Positions 8,282 to 17,007 of a stretch of 64,000 nucleotides of DNA are shown piece after piece. Below the pieces are notes generated by a model that worked only from the letters and a program-made list of their open reading frames with translations, searched no databases and was not told the DNA's origin. A program made the translations under genes and the position numbers. This DNA is from Roseateles violae. GTDB lineage: Bacteria > Pseudomonadota > Gammaproteobacteria > Burkholderiales > Burkholderiaceae_C. The stretch spans positions 248,001 to 312,000 of the forward strand of contig NZ_JAUHHC010000002.1 of assembly GCF_030410485.1 (NCBI RefSeq), read 5' to 3'. Positions within the stretch are counted from its first letter, which is position 1; every line of letters begins with the position of its first letter.

Positions 8282-9247
8282 CTACTGCGCGTCGCGCTCC
8301 CGCAGCGCGTTGTGCAGCGCGGTCGCGGCGATGGCGCCATGGCCGAAGGCGACCGCGATCTGGTCCAGCGCGCTGACCAGATCACCGGCCGCATAGAGAC
8401 CGTCGACGCTGCTGCGGCAATGGGCATCGACGACGACCGCCCCGCGCTCGTCCAGCCGCGCGCCCAGCTGCGCCGCCAGCGAGTTGCGCGGGCGCACGCC
8501 CAGCGCCGCGTAGAGCACGTCGAAGCGCGGCTGCGTCGCGTCGCTCATCCGCACCCGCGCCCCGCCCGCGTCGAGTTCGAGCGCTTCGGCCACCGGCGTG
8601 TCGGGCGGGCCGCTCAGCGCGATCACGCGCACGCTGGCCGCATAGTCGCGCAGGAAGTCGGCCTCGTGCTCGGCATGCGCGGTGTCGCCAAGCACGCCGA
8701 TATGCCGGCCGCTGTGCTCGTGGCCATCGCAGATCGGGCATTGGCGCAGCAGGTCGGCCTCGCAGAGCTGCGCGGTGCCGGGCAGCGCCGGCAGCCGGTC
8801 CTCGACGCCGGTGCACAGCAGCAGGGTTCGCGTCCGCAGCGGCAGCGTCTCGGCGGCGAAACGCAGCTCGAACAGCCCGTCCTCGCGACGCTGCGCGCTG
8901 CCGATCTCGCCGTGGATCACCGCGCCGCCGAAGCGGCCCAGCTGCCGCTGCAGGCGGCGTATCAACTCCGCGCCGGCAATGCCGTCCGGGTAGCCGGGGC
9001 AGTTGTGCGAGCGACTGACCTTGAGCAGGCGGCTGCCGCCGGCATCGACCAGCAACACTCGGCGATGGAAGCGCCGCAGATAGATCGCCGCGGTGAGGCC
9101 GGCCGGCCCGGCGCCGACGATCAGGCAGTCGAAAGAGGCGGTGTTCGGCAAGATGGATGAGTGATGAGAAAAAGCGGGGTGGGGGACGCTTGCCGGCCTC
9201 GGCAATGGCCATGCCCGCCGCGCCGGGCGGGCGACTGTCGGCGCCAA
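8282..9247 (-). CDS. thioredoxin-reductase-like FAD/NAD(P)H disulfide oxidoreductase
   Basis: Flavoprotein of up to 321 residues. The FAD-binding GAGPAG is at 45-50, the redox pair is CPICDG (C170, C173) in the position of the thioredoxin reductase CATC motif, an NAD(P)H-binding region follows (IGVLGDTAHAEHEADFL), and the C-terminal FAD motif is GLYAAGDLVSALDQIAVA. The NADPH motif is degenerate (GDTAHAEHEA rather than GGGDSAxEEA). The start is uncertain: the ATG at 9247 gives about 38 residues before the domain, while a TTG at 9151 would start near the fold. It probably reduces the adjacent convergent thioredoxin-like protein. Confidence 0.82.
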   Translation of the reverse strand: MAPTVARPARRAWPLPRPASVPHPAFSHHSSILPNTASFDCLIVGAGPAGLTAAIYLRRFHRRVLLVDAGGSRLLKVSRSHNCPGYPDGIAGAELIRRLQRQLGRFGGAVIHGEIGSAQRREDGLFELRFAAETLPLRTRTLLLCTGVEDRLPALPGTAQLCEADLLRQCPICDGHEHSGRHIGVLGDTAHAEHEADFLRDYAASVRVIALSGPPDTPVAEALELDAGGARVRMSDATQPRFDVLYAALGVRPRNSLAAQLGARLDERGAVVVDAHCRSSVDGLYAAGDLVSALDQIAVAFGHGAIAATALHNALRERDAQ

Positions 9248-9336
9248 CCTACAGCGAAAGCAAGCGCGGGCCTACCGCGGCGAGGAGGGGGAAGTCTCAC
9301 GATGCGGGCACCCAGCTTTCCATTCGGAGGTCCATC

Positions 9337-9843
9337 ATGCCGACACCCGCCAAAGCCAGCCCGTCCCCAGCCCGTCCCGCTGCCAGGAGCGCCGCCCGCC
9401 CCGCGCGCCAGCCGGATGCGATCGCGATACTGCGCGAGGATCACAAAAAGGTCGCCGCGCTGTTCGAGCAGTACGAACATGCACGGTCCGCCAGCGTCAA
9501 GCGGCGGCTGGTCGAGACGATCTGCCACGAGCTGAAGGTCCACACCGCGATCGAGGAGGAGGTCTTCTATCCGGCCTTCAAGGCCGCCCTGAAGGACAAG
9601 GAACTGGTGCCCGAGGCACGCGTCGAACATGCCTCGGTGAAGAGCCTGATCGAGCAGGTCGAGGGCCGGGAGCCCGATGGCGAGGACTTCGACGCCAAGC
9701 TCAAGGTGATGGGCGAGTTCGTCAAGCACCATGTGAAGGAGGAGCAGAACGAGATGTTTCCCAAGGCGCGCAAGTCCCGGCTGGACCTGGTCGAGCTGGG
9801 CCGGCTGATGGCCGAGCGCAAGCAGCAGCTGATGGCGCACTGA
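9337..9843 (+). CDS. hemerythrin HHE-domain protein
   Basis: Cytoplasmic protein of 168 residues with a basic Ala/Pro-rich N-terminal 25 residues and a four-helix hemerythrin domain. Likely di-iron ligands are H36 (REDHKKV), H64 and H69 (CHELKVHTAIEEEVFYP), E74, H98, and H131/H132 with E135-E136 (FVKHHVKEEQNEMFP). The ATG at 9337 follows GGAGG. Members bind O2 or NO or protect Fe-S proteins. It lies 12 bp before a metal-transporter-like gene on the same strand, a likely two-gene operon. Confidence 0.88.
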   Translation: MPTPAKASPSPARPAARSAARPARQPDAIAILREDHKKVAALFEQYEHARSASVKRRLVETICHELKVHTAIEEEVFYPAFKAALKDKELVPEARVEHASVKSLIEQVEGREPDGEDFDAKLKVMGEFVKHHVKEEQNEMFPKARKSRLDLVELGRLMAERKQQLMAH

Positions 9844-9855
9844 GCGCCGGAAGTC

Positions 9856-11178
9856 ATGGCCGCCGCCAATGCGCGCAAGGCCGGCTCCGCGGCGGCGGCC
9901 AAGGCGCTCGCCGAGGACGAGGGCAATGTGCTGCAGCGGCTGGGCCCGGGCCTGATCACCGGTGCGGCCGACGACGACCCCAGCGGCATCGCCACCTACA
10001 GCCAGGCCGGCGCGCAGTTCCGCTTCGGCCTGGTCTGGACCCTGCTGCTGACCACGCCGTTGATGATCGCGGTGCAACTGGTCTCGGCCCGCATCGGCTA
10101 CGTCACCAGCCGCGGCCTGGCGGCCAATATGAACCGGCTCTGCCCGCGCTGGGTGACGGTGGCCGTGGTGGCGGCGCTGGTGGTCGCGAACACCATCAAT
10201 ATCGCCGCCGACGTGTCGGCGATGGCCGAGGCCACGCGGCTGCTGCTGCAGGGCCCGCAATGGCTTTATGTGCTCGCCTATGGCGTGCTGTCGGCGCTGG
10301 CCCAGGTCTATATCAGCTACGAGCGGACCGTGCGCGTGCTCAAGTACCTGACCCTGGTGCTGTTCGCCTACGTCGCCCTGGTGCTGGTGCTCAGGGTGCC
10401 CTGGGCGCAGGCCTGGTCGGAATCGATCCGCCCCTGGGCGCATCTGCAGCAGGGCTCGCTGAAGGACTATGCGGCCATGGTGGTGGCGATGCTGGGCACG
10501 ACGATCTCGCCCTATCTGTTCTTCTGGCAGGCGACGCAGGAGGTCGAGGACCAGAAGTGCCGCCCGCTGTCCGAGGCGCAGCGCCATCAGCCGCAACGGA
10601 TGAAGGCGCATCTGCGCTCCATGCGGCAGGACACCTTGATCGGCATGCTCTTGTCCAACGGCATCGCCTTCTGCATCGTCTTGTCGGCGGCGGTGGCGCT
10701 GAACCTGAACGGACATACGAATATCCACTCCTCGGCCGACGCCGCCGCGGCGCTGGAGCCGGTGGCGGGGCGCATGGCGCTGGCGATCTTCAGCCTGGGC
10801 ATCATCGGCACCGGCCTGCTGGCGATCCCGGTGCTGGCCGGCTCGGCGGCCTATGCGGTCAGCGAGGTCTTCGGCTGGCGCGCCGGGCTGTCCAGGCGCT
10901 TCCAGGACGCGCGCGGCTTCTATTCCATCATCCTGACCGCGACCCTGTTCGGCACCGGCCTGAGCCTGTTCCAGGTCGATGCGATCGCGGCCCTGGTCTG
11001 GAGCGCGGTCATCAACGGCGTCATTGCGGTGCCGGTGATGGCCATCCTGCTGCTGATCGGCCGCTCGAAGTCGCTGATGGGCCGCTACACGGTGCCGCGC
11101 GCGACCGAATGGGCAGGCTGGGTCGCCACCGGCGTGATGGGCCTGGCGGCGGTGCTGATGTTCGTCACCATGGCCTGA
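9856..11178 (+). CDS. NRAMP-superfamily divalent metal transporter-like protein
   Basis: Inner-membrane protein of 440 residues with about eleven hydrophobic segments. It opens with LGPGLITGAADDDPSGIATYSQAG, the TM1 region of the NRAMP superfamily, but the canonical DPGN is replaced by DPSG (D41-G44). In TM6 the MPH metal motif is replaced by a TISPYLFFWQATQ stretch. These are the residues that coordinate Mn/Fe in classical NRAMPs, so substrate may differ (for example Mg, as reported for NRMT relatives) and should not be called Mn by default. Co-directional with the hemerythrin gene. Confidence 0.8.
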   Translation: MAAANARKAGSAAAAKALAEDEGNVLQRLGPGLITGAADDDPSGIATYSQAGAQFRFGLVWTLLLTTPLMIAVQLVSARIGYVTSRGLAANMNRLCPRWVTVAVVAALVVANTINIAADVSAMAEATRLLLQGPQWLYVLAYGVLSALAQVYISYERTVRVLKYLTLVLFAYVALVLVLRVPWAQAWSESIRPWAHLQQGSLKDYAAMVVAMLGTTISPYLFFWQATQEVEDQKCRPLSEAQRHQPQRMKAHLRSMRQDTLIGMLLSNGIAFCIVLSAAVALNLNGHTNIHSSADAAAALEPVAGRMALAIFSLGIIGTGLLAIPVLAGSAAYAVSEVFGWRAGLSRRFQDARGFYSIILTATLFGTGLSLFQVDAIAALVWSAVINGVIAVPVMAILLLIGRSKSLMGRYTVPRATEWAGWVATGVMGLAAVLMFVTMA

Positions 11179-11188
11179 CGCGGCCCGG

Positions 11189-14100
11189 CTATTTGTCGAA
11201 GGCGGCCAGCGCGCCGCGCAGGTTCTCCAGCGTGGCCGGCTTGACCAGGTGCTCGTCGAAGCCGGCGTTCAGCGCGCTGCGCCGGTCCTCCGGCTGGCCG
11301 TAGCCGGTCAGCGCCACCAGCCGGACCTCGGCGGTCTCGGCCGCGGCGCGCAGCCGGCGCGCGACCTCGTAGCCGTCCATCTGCGGCAGGCCGATGTCCA
11401 GGAAGATCACCTCGGGGCGCCAGTCGGCCGCGACGCGCAGCGCGTCGTCGGCGCTGAAGGCGGTGCGCAGCTCATGCTGATCGGCCTGCAGCAGCAGCTC
11501 CAGCGATTCGGCCGCGTCCTGGTTGTCGTCGACCACCAGGATCCTGAACGGCCGCTGCGGCGGCCGCTCCGGCGCCGCCACCTGCGCCGCGGCGGCCTGC
11601 ACCAGCGGCAGGCGGATCTCGAAGCGCGCCCCCTGGCCCAGGCCCGGGCTGCTGGCGCTGACGCGGCCGCCGTGCAGTTCGACCAGGCCCTTGACCACCG
11701 ACAGGCCGATGCCCAGGCCGCCCTGGGAACGGTCCAGCGTGCGGTCGCTCTGCACGAACAGATCGAAGATGTCCGGCAGCAGCTCGGGCGCGATGCCGGG
11801 CCCGTTGTCGGTCACCGACAGCACGCCTTCCGCGCCCTCGCGCCGCACCGCGATCTCGATCTGCCCGCCCGGCTCGGTGTACTTGGCCGCATTGCTCAGC
11901 AGGTTCACCACGCTCTGCTGCAGCCGGATCGGGTCCGCGCTGACCGGCAGCGGGTCGAGGCTGGGCAGGACGGTCACGCGGTGCTGGCGCGCCTTCAGCA
12001 GCGACTCGGTCGCCTCCAGCGTCGGCGCGACGATCGAGGAGAGGTCCAGCGCTTCGCGCTGCAGCTCGACCCGGCCGCGGTTGATGCGGGAGACGTCGAG
12101 CAGGTCGTCGACCAGGCGCGAGAGCTGCAGCGCCTGCCGGTTGATGATCTCGATCACGCGCGCCGCGCTGGCGTCCGGATGGCCGAAGCGGCGCAGCAGC
12201 TCGCTGGCGCTGCGGATCGGCGCCAGCGGATTGCGCAGCTCATGCGCCAGCATGGCCAGGAACTCGTCCTTGCGCCGATCGGCCAGGCGCAGCGATTCCT
12301 CCATCTGCTTGCGCGCCGTGATGTCGAAGGAGACGCCCGACAGCGCGACCGCCTCACCGCGCTCGTCGCTGAGCACCGTGCCGCGCAGTTCCAGCCAGCG
12401 CAGCGAACCGTCGCGGCGCAGCACGCGCAGCTCGTCCTGCAAGGGTCCGCCCTCGGCGATCGCACGCTCGAGCAGCGCCCGGTGGCGGCCGGCATCGTCC
12501 GGATGGATCAGCGCATCGGCCTCGTCGACGGTCAGCGGCAGCGCGTCGAGCAGCTGGCGCGCGTTCTCGGACAGGCTAACGCGGCGGCTGGCCAGGTCGA
12601 CCGCCCAGGTGAAGAGCCGGGCCTGGGCCAGGCCCAGGCGCAGCTGCTCCTCGGCGACGCGCCGCATCCGGTCCAGCGCCAGCATCGCGCCGACCCGCGC
12701 CAGCAGCTCGCGCGCGCTGAAGGGCTTGACCAGATAGTCGTCGGCGCCGGCGTCCAGCCCCTCGATGCGCGCCTCCTCGCCGGCGCGCGCCGACACCAGC
12801 ACCAGCGGGATCGTGCGCAGCTGCTCGTCCTCGCGCAGCCGCTTCAGCAGGCCGAATCCGTCCAGGCGGGGCATCATCACGTCGGACACCACCAGGGCCG
12901 GCCGCTGGCGCCGGATCGCGGCCAGCGCCTCGATGCCGTCGCCGACCGTCTCCACCTCGTACAGCGGCTCGAGCAGGCGGCGGATGTACTGCCGCATATC
13001 GGCGTTGTCGTCCGCGATGATCACGCGGGCGCCCTGGATGCCCTTGTAGCGCTCGCCCAGCGGCGCGGCCGGCGCGGCGGCGCCGTCGGCCGGCGCGTCA
13101 TCGTCCGGCTCGACCCAGCGCAGCGCTTCCTGCACATAGGCGATGTGCTGGGTGGAGGCCGGCTCGTCCTGGGCCGGCAGCAGCTGTTCCGGTGGCAGAT
13201 GGCTCTTGCCGAGCGGCAGGCGCACCCGGAAGGTGCTGCCCGCGCCCGGACGGCTCTCGACGCCGACTTCGCCGCCATGCAGCTTGACCAGCTCGGAGAC
13301 CAGGGCCAGGCCGATGCCGCTGCCCTCCTGGGTGCGCCCGATCGCGCCCTCGATGCGGTGGAAGCGCTCGAACAGGCGCGGCAGCTGCTCCTGCGCGATG
13401 CCCACGCCGCTGTCGGCGACCTCCAGGATGGCGTGCCGCTCCTCGGCGCCGATGCGCACCTCGACGCTGCCCTGCAAGGTGTACTTCAGCGCGTTGGACA
13501 GCAGGTTCAGCAGCACGCGCTCCCACATATCGCGGTCCACATAGGCCGGTATCGGCGTCGCATGGCAGCGCACCGTGTAGCGCAGGCCGGCCCGCTCCAT
13601 CGCCGAGCGGAAGCTGCTGGCGATCTCCTCGCTGAGCCGGCACAGATCGACCAGGCGGTAGCTGGCCTTGTGGCGGCCGGCCTCGATGCGCGAGAACTCC
13701 AGCAGCGCGTTGACCAGCTTGGCCAGGCGCTGCGCATTGCGCTCGGCCATGCGCAAGGGCGGCTGCAGCGGCGGCGGCAGGCGTTCGTCGTGCAGGCTGT
13801 CGGCCAGCGGGCCCATCATCAGGGTCAGCGGCGTGCGCAGCTCATGGCTGATATTGGAGAAGAACACCGTCTTGGCGCGATCGAGTTCGGCCAGCTGCTC
13901 GGCGCGCCGGCGCTCGCGCTCGACCGTTTCGACCCGGATCGCCGCGCCGGACAGGGCCAGGGCGACGCGCTCCAGAAAGGCCTGGTACTCCGGGTCCAGC
14001 CGCAGCCGCGGGCTGATGCCGATCAGCAGCACGCCCTCGGGCCGCTCCGGCGCTAGGCCAGCGAGCGGCAGCAGCAGCGCCTGCTCGCAGGCCTCGGGCC

Positions 14101-14899
14101 AGGGCGCGACGGTCAGCGCATGAGCCAACCGCGCCGACAGGTCCTCGACCAGCAGCGGCGCACCGTCCGCCAGCACCTGCGCGAGCGGCAGTCGCTCGTC
14201 CAGCTCGGGGGCCGCGGCCGGCAGCCGCAGCGCGGCGCTCAGCGTCTGCGTGGCCGGGTCGAGCCGGTACAGCGTCGCGAACGGAATGTCGTGCGGATCG
14301 CTGGCCAGCAGCTCGGCTGCGCGCGTCCAGATCTCGTCCAGCGAGCCCGCCAGCGCCAGGCTCTCGTTGAAATCGCGCAGCAGCCGGGTGCGGCGCTCGC
14401 CGATCACCCGGTAGGTGGTTTCGAGCACCGCGTTGAAGATGCCCTCGACCCGGCCGTTCTCCCCGCGTATCGGGCTGAAGGTGTAGTCGAAATAGCATTC
14501 CTCGACAAAGCCGTGGCGGCGCATCGCCAGCAGCTGGTCGGTGGAGCGGGTGGCGCGGCCGGTCCGCACGACGCTGTCGAACAGCGGGCCGATGGTGTCC
14601 CAGATCTCGGGCCAGACCTCGGCGGCGGCGCGCCCCAGCGCCCAGGGATGCTTGGAGCCGAGGATGGGGCTCCAGTCGTCGTTGTAGAGCAGGGCCAGCT
14701 GCGGCCCCCAGTAGATCGCAATCGGGAAGCTGCTGCCCAGGCAGATGCTCAGCGCCGAGCGCAGGCTTTGGGGCCAGTCCTGCACCGGGCCGACGGCGGT
14801 GCCAGGCCAGTCCACCTGCCGGATGGCGGTGGCCAACTGGCTATCCCCATCGATGAAGTCGAACGGGCCGTCCCCGCTCGCTGCTGCTGCGCTGCTCAT
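11189..14899 (-). CDS. multidomain hybrid histidine kinase with two kinase cores and two receivers
   Basis: A 1236-residue soluble signalling protein. Order: PAS-like (about 35-165), GAF (175-325), HisKA with FFSNISHELRTPL, HATPase (about 455-570; LLNLLSNALKYT, GSGIGLALV), receiver 1 (about 640-755; VVSDVMMPRLDG, LVKPFS), PAS with ITARKQME (about 780-890), second HisKA with FLAMLAHELRNPL, second HATPase (GLGIGLSVVKGLVELHGG), and receiver 2 (about 1115-1236; FLDIGLPQMDG, LVKPAT). No membrane segment. GGAGGG precedes the ATG. No separate output regulator is adjacent. Two kinase modules in one chain suggest tandem phosphorelay or duplication. Confidence 0.9.
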   Translation of the reverse strand: MSSAAAASGDGPFDFIDGDSQLATAIRQVDWPGTAVGPVQDWPQSLRSALSICLGSSFPIAIYWGPQLALLYNDDWSPILGSKHPWALGRAAAEVWPEIWDTIGPLFDSVVRTGRATRSTDQLLAMRRHGFVEECYFDYTFSPIRGENGRVEGIFNAVLETTYRVIGERRTRLLRDFNESLALAGSLDEIWTRAAELLASDPHDIPFATLYRLDPATQTLSAALRLPAAAPELDERLPLAQVLADGAPLLVEDLSARLAHALTVAPWPEACEQALLLPLAGLAPERPEGVLLIGISPRLRLDPEYQAFLERVALALSGAAIRVETVERERRRAEQLAELDRAKTVFFSNISHELRTPLTLMMGPLADSLHDERLPPPLQPPLRMAERNAQRLAKLVNALLEFSRIEAGRHKASYRLVDLCRLSEEIASSFRSAMERAGLRYTVRCHATPIPAYVDRDMWERVLLNLLSNALKYTLQGSVEVRIGAEERHAILEVADSGVGIAQEQLPRLFERFHRIEGAIGRTQEGSGIGLALVSELVKLHGGEVGVESRPGAGSTFRVRLPLGKSHLPPEQLLPAQDEPASTQHIAYVQEALRWVEPDDDAPADGAAAPAAPLGERYKGIQGARVIIADDNADMRQYIRRLLEPLYEVETVGDGIEALAAIRRQRPALVVSDVMMPRLDGFGLLKRLREDEQLRTIPLVLVSARAGEEARIEGLDAGADDYLVKPFSARELLARVGAMLALDRMRRVAEEQLRLGLAQARLFTWAVDLASRRVSLSENARQLLDALPLTVDEADALIHPDDAGRHRALLERAIAEGGPLQDELRVLRRDGSLRWLELRGTVLSDERGEAVALSGVSFDITARKQMEESLRLADRRKDEFLAMLAHELRNPLAPIRSASELLRRFGHPDASAARVIEIINRQALQLSRLVDDLLDVSRINRGRVELQREALDLSSIVAPTLEATESLLKARQHRVTVLPSLDPLPVSADPIRLQQSVVNLLSNAAKYTEPGGQIEIAVRREGAEGVLSVTDNGPGIAPELLPDIFDLFVQSDRTLDRSQGGLGIGLSVVKGLVELHGGRVSASSPGLGQGARFEIRLPLVQAAAAQVAAPERPPQRPFRILVVDDNQDAAESLELLLQADQHELRTAFSADDALRVAADWRPEVIFLDIGLPQMDGYEVARRLRAAAETAEVRLVALTGYGQPEDRRSALNAGFDEHLVKPATLENLRGALAAFDK

Positions 14900-15043
14900 C
14901 TGCCCTCCGTCGCGTTTTTGCCGGGATCCTAATGCGCGATCGCGTCTGGCGATGGACGCTAACCCGGCTCGGGCGGCGCCGGCAGCGGCGCCGGGCGCAT
15001 CGCGTTGTCGGACGCTTCCTGCACGCGGCAGGCGCAGCGGCGA

Positions 15044-16081
15044 TCAGGGCGCGAAGCGGTCCTCGTCCATGAAGAGCGTGAACTTGCTGCAGACCTCCTT
15101 CAGCTTGCGCGCCTTGTCCAAAGCCTCCTTCAGCTGCGCCGGGTCCACCGCGGCGACCGGGCGCAGCACGAAGATCTGCGAGGCGTCGCCCAGCCTCAGC
15201 CCGCCATTGGGCAGCGTCTCGTAACTCATCTCGGCCCAGTCCCAGGAATACTGCCTGCCCTTGGCGTCGACGATCAGCGGATCGCAGACATTGGTGTCGT
15301 CCTTGACGATCCGGACCTGGGTGTCCTGCAGGTTGTACTGGACGATCTCGTAATTTTTCAGCGGCGCCGTCGCCGCGTACGAGTCGAGCACGATCTGCCA
15401 GGTGAGTTTGGAAGCCTGGTGCTCTTCGTCGTTGATCAGCTCGAACAGCATGTCCGAAGCCTTCAGGCGATTGCGGTTCTCGGGGCGCTCGTGGACCAGC
15501 AGGATCATCGCCTCGTAGTACTTGGCCGCCTGCCGCAGCGCGGGCACCTGCGGTTGAAGCAGCGAGCGCGCCATCGCGATGTCCTTGGGGACGTAGTCGC
15601 CGCTCAGGTATTCGGTGGCCAGCCTTTGTTTGGCGGCAAGATGGCCGGCATCGGCCGCCTTGCGCAGATGGCGCATATAAAGGCTTGGCCGTCTGCCCTC
15701 CGGGTGCAGCGCATAGAAGGCGGACACATAGTCGGCAAAAGCCAGGCCCTGGGCCGAGGCGCGCGACAGGAACTTGGACATGTCCAGACCCGGCACCGCT
15801 GCCATCTTGCCGTGCATGACGCCGACGACGACCAGCAGCATGGCCTTTGCATCGTCGGCGCGGGCCGCATCGACCAGTTCCTTGCTGCGTGCCCGGTAGT
15901 CGAACTGCTTCTGCAGGAAGTCGGTGATCCGCAACTGGGTCCAGTCGGCGGGCTCGAAGCCCCATCGGTCGCGCGCTTGCGCCTGAGCCGGCAGCCAGGC
16001 GCTGCAGGCCAGTAGCAGCGCGAGGAGGTGGGGGCGAAGAAGCCGGCCTGGCGGCCGGGCCGGCGAAGAAGGGAGGATCAC
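15044..16081 (-). CDS. exported Sel1-like repeat protein
   Basis: A 345-residue protein with a signal peptide (LLALLLACSAWLPAQAQA, cleavage near residue 36) and a helical Sel1/TPR-like region (about 75-200) including HLRKAADAGHLAAKQRLATEYLSGDYV. The C-terminal part is a beta-rich region of no recognised family ending with a LKEVCSKFTLFMDED stretch. The start is a GTG at 16081 without Shine-Dalgarno; GATAAT six bases upstream supports it as a leaderless start. Function unknown; Sel1 proteins often mediate protein contacts in the envelope. Confidence 0.7.
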   Translation of the reverse strand: MILPSSPARPPGRLLRPHLLALLLACSAWLPAQAQARDRWGFEPADWTQLRITDFLQKQFDYRARSKELVDAARADDAKAMLLVVVGVMHGKMAAVPGLDMSKFLSRASAQGLAFADYVSAFYALHPEGRRPSLYMRHLRKAADAGHLAAKQRLATEYLSGDYVPKDIAMARSLLQPQVPALRQAAKYYEAMILLVHERPENRNRLKASDMLFELINDEEHQASKLTWQIVLDSYAATAPLKNYEIVQYNLQDTQVRIVKDDTNVCDPLIVDAKGRQYSWDWAEMSYETLPNGGLRLGDASQIFVLRPVAAVDPAQLKEALDKARKLKEVCSKFTLFMDEDRFAP

Positions 16082-16093
16082 CGGGCGATTATC
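16079..16093 (-). promoter_or_regulatory. candidate leaderless promoter before a GTG start
   Basis: On the minus strand GATAAT, five of six matches to the sigma-70 -10 consensus, is followed by six bases and then GTG. No Shine-Dalgarno is present. This helps choose the GTG as the start of the Sel1-like protein. Confidence 0.45.
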
Positions 16094-16126
16094 GTCGCCG
16101 CACCTTCGCTCGGCTCTGCCGGCCGA

Positions 16127-16957
16127 TCACCACCTCGTCTCGAACGCCAGGCGGATCAGCAGGTCGTCGTTCCAGCGCAGCGCCGGCGGCAGGCCGGGGC
16201 GGTTGTAGGGATCCAGGTTGTACCGGTGGTAGTCGGCACTGAGGACGATGGCCGGCTGCTTGAGCGTGCCGCCGCCCATCAGCGCGCTGGCGTCGATGCG
16301 CATCGCCGCCTGGTACTGGCTCAGCAGCGACTGGCTGCCGTCTTGCCAGCCGCGCGCCATGCCGCTCAGCGAGACCGATTCGCCGAGCTTCAGCCCGAGC
16401 CGGCCGGTGACGGCATAGGCGAAGACGCTGTTGCGCAGGGTGCTGCGGTCGTAACCGACCTCCTTGGGCGCATCGTCGTCGAGCTCCATGAAGAACCAGC
16501 CGGCACCGGTCTCCACCGAGGCCTGCAAGACCTGGCCCTGATAGCCGAAGACCAGGGCCGGCAGCGCGGTGATCTGCCGCTCGATGCCGCTGACCGTGTT
16601 CATCCGCGTCTGCAGATCGGCCGTCCAGCCCAGCCGCAGCTGCTGCGAGCGCCACAGCTCGCCGTCGCTGCCCAGGTGCAGCTGCCACCAGAGCGGGATG
16701 TGGTCGCTGTCCAGATGGTCTTTGTCGCGGTCGAGGAAGAGCTCGAAGGAGCCGTACAGATGGCGGCCGCTCGCGCTGCGCTGGTCGACCGAGACGCTGC
16801 CGTTGAGCCCATGGGTATGCGAGTCGACGTCGCGGACGGCGAAATCGTGCAGTCCCAGCGAGTAGCGCCAGTCCTCCTCCGCCCGGGCGGGGCCGGCGGC
16901 CAGCGTCGCGGCAAGCAACAGGGGCGCCAATACGGCGGTGGGCAGGGATAGTTTCAT
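16127..16957 (-). CDS. exported beta-rich protein, possible outer-membrane barrel
   Basis: A 276-residue protein from the ATG at 16957, chosen because GGAGGAG lies just upstream (an earlier in-frame ATG at 17011 lacks this). It has a signal peptide ending near AGPARA. The rest alternates hydrophobic and polar residues typical of an outer-membrane barrel (LYGSFELFLDRD, LRLGWTADLQTRM, FAYAVTGRLGLKLGESV) and ends with an aromatic residue after R: LAFETRW, as barrels do. No specific family recognised. It is the last of three co-directional exported-protein genes after the DUF3300-DUF2950 pair. Confidence 0.65.
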   Translation of the reverse strand: MKLSLPTAVLAPLLLAATLAAGPARAEEDWRYSLGLHDFAVRDVDSHTHGLNGSVSVDQRSASGRHLYGSFELFLDRDKDHLDSDHIPLWWQLHLGSDGELWRSQQLRLGWTADLQTRMNTVSGIERQITALPALVFGYQGQVLQASVETGAGWFFMELDDDAPKEVGYDRSTLRNSVFAYAVTGRLGLKLGESVSLSGMARGWQDGSQSLLSQYQAAMRIDASALMGGGTLKQPAIVLSADYHRYNLDPYNRPGLPPALRWNDDLLIRLAFETRW

Positions 16958-17007
16958 GGGCTCCTCCTCGGGGCCGTGCGTCCAGCGCGCGGCCGATGCG
17001 GCGGCGC

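Noticed and set aside
11249-14056. 935-residue open frame opposite the hybrid kinase
   Set aside because: Low-complexity Gln/Arg/Ala product that mirrors the kinase codons; a shadow.
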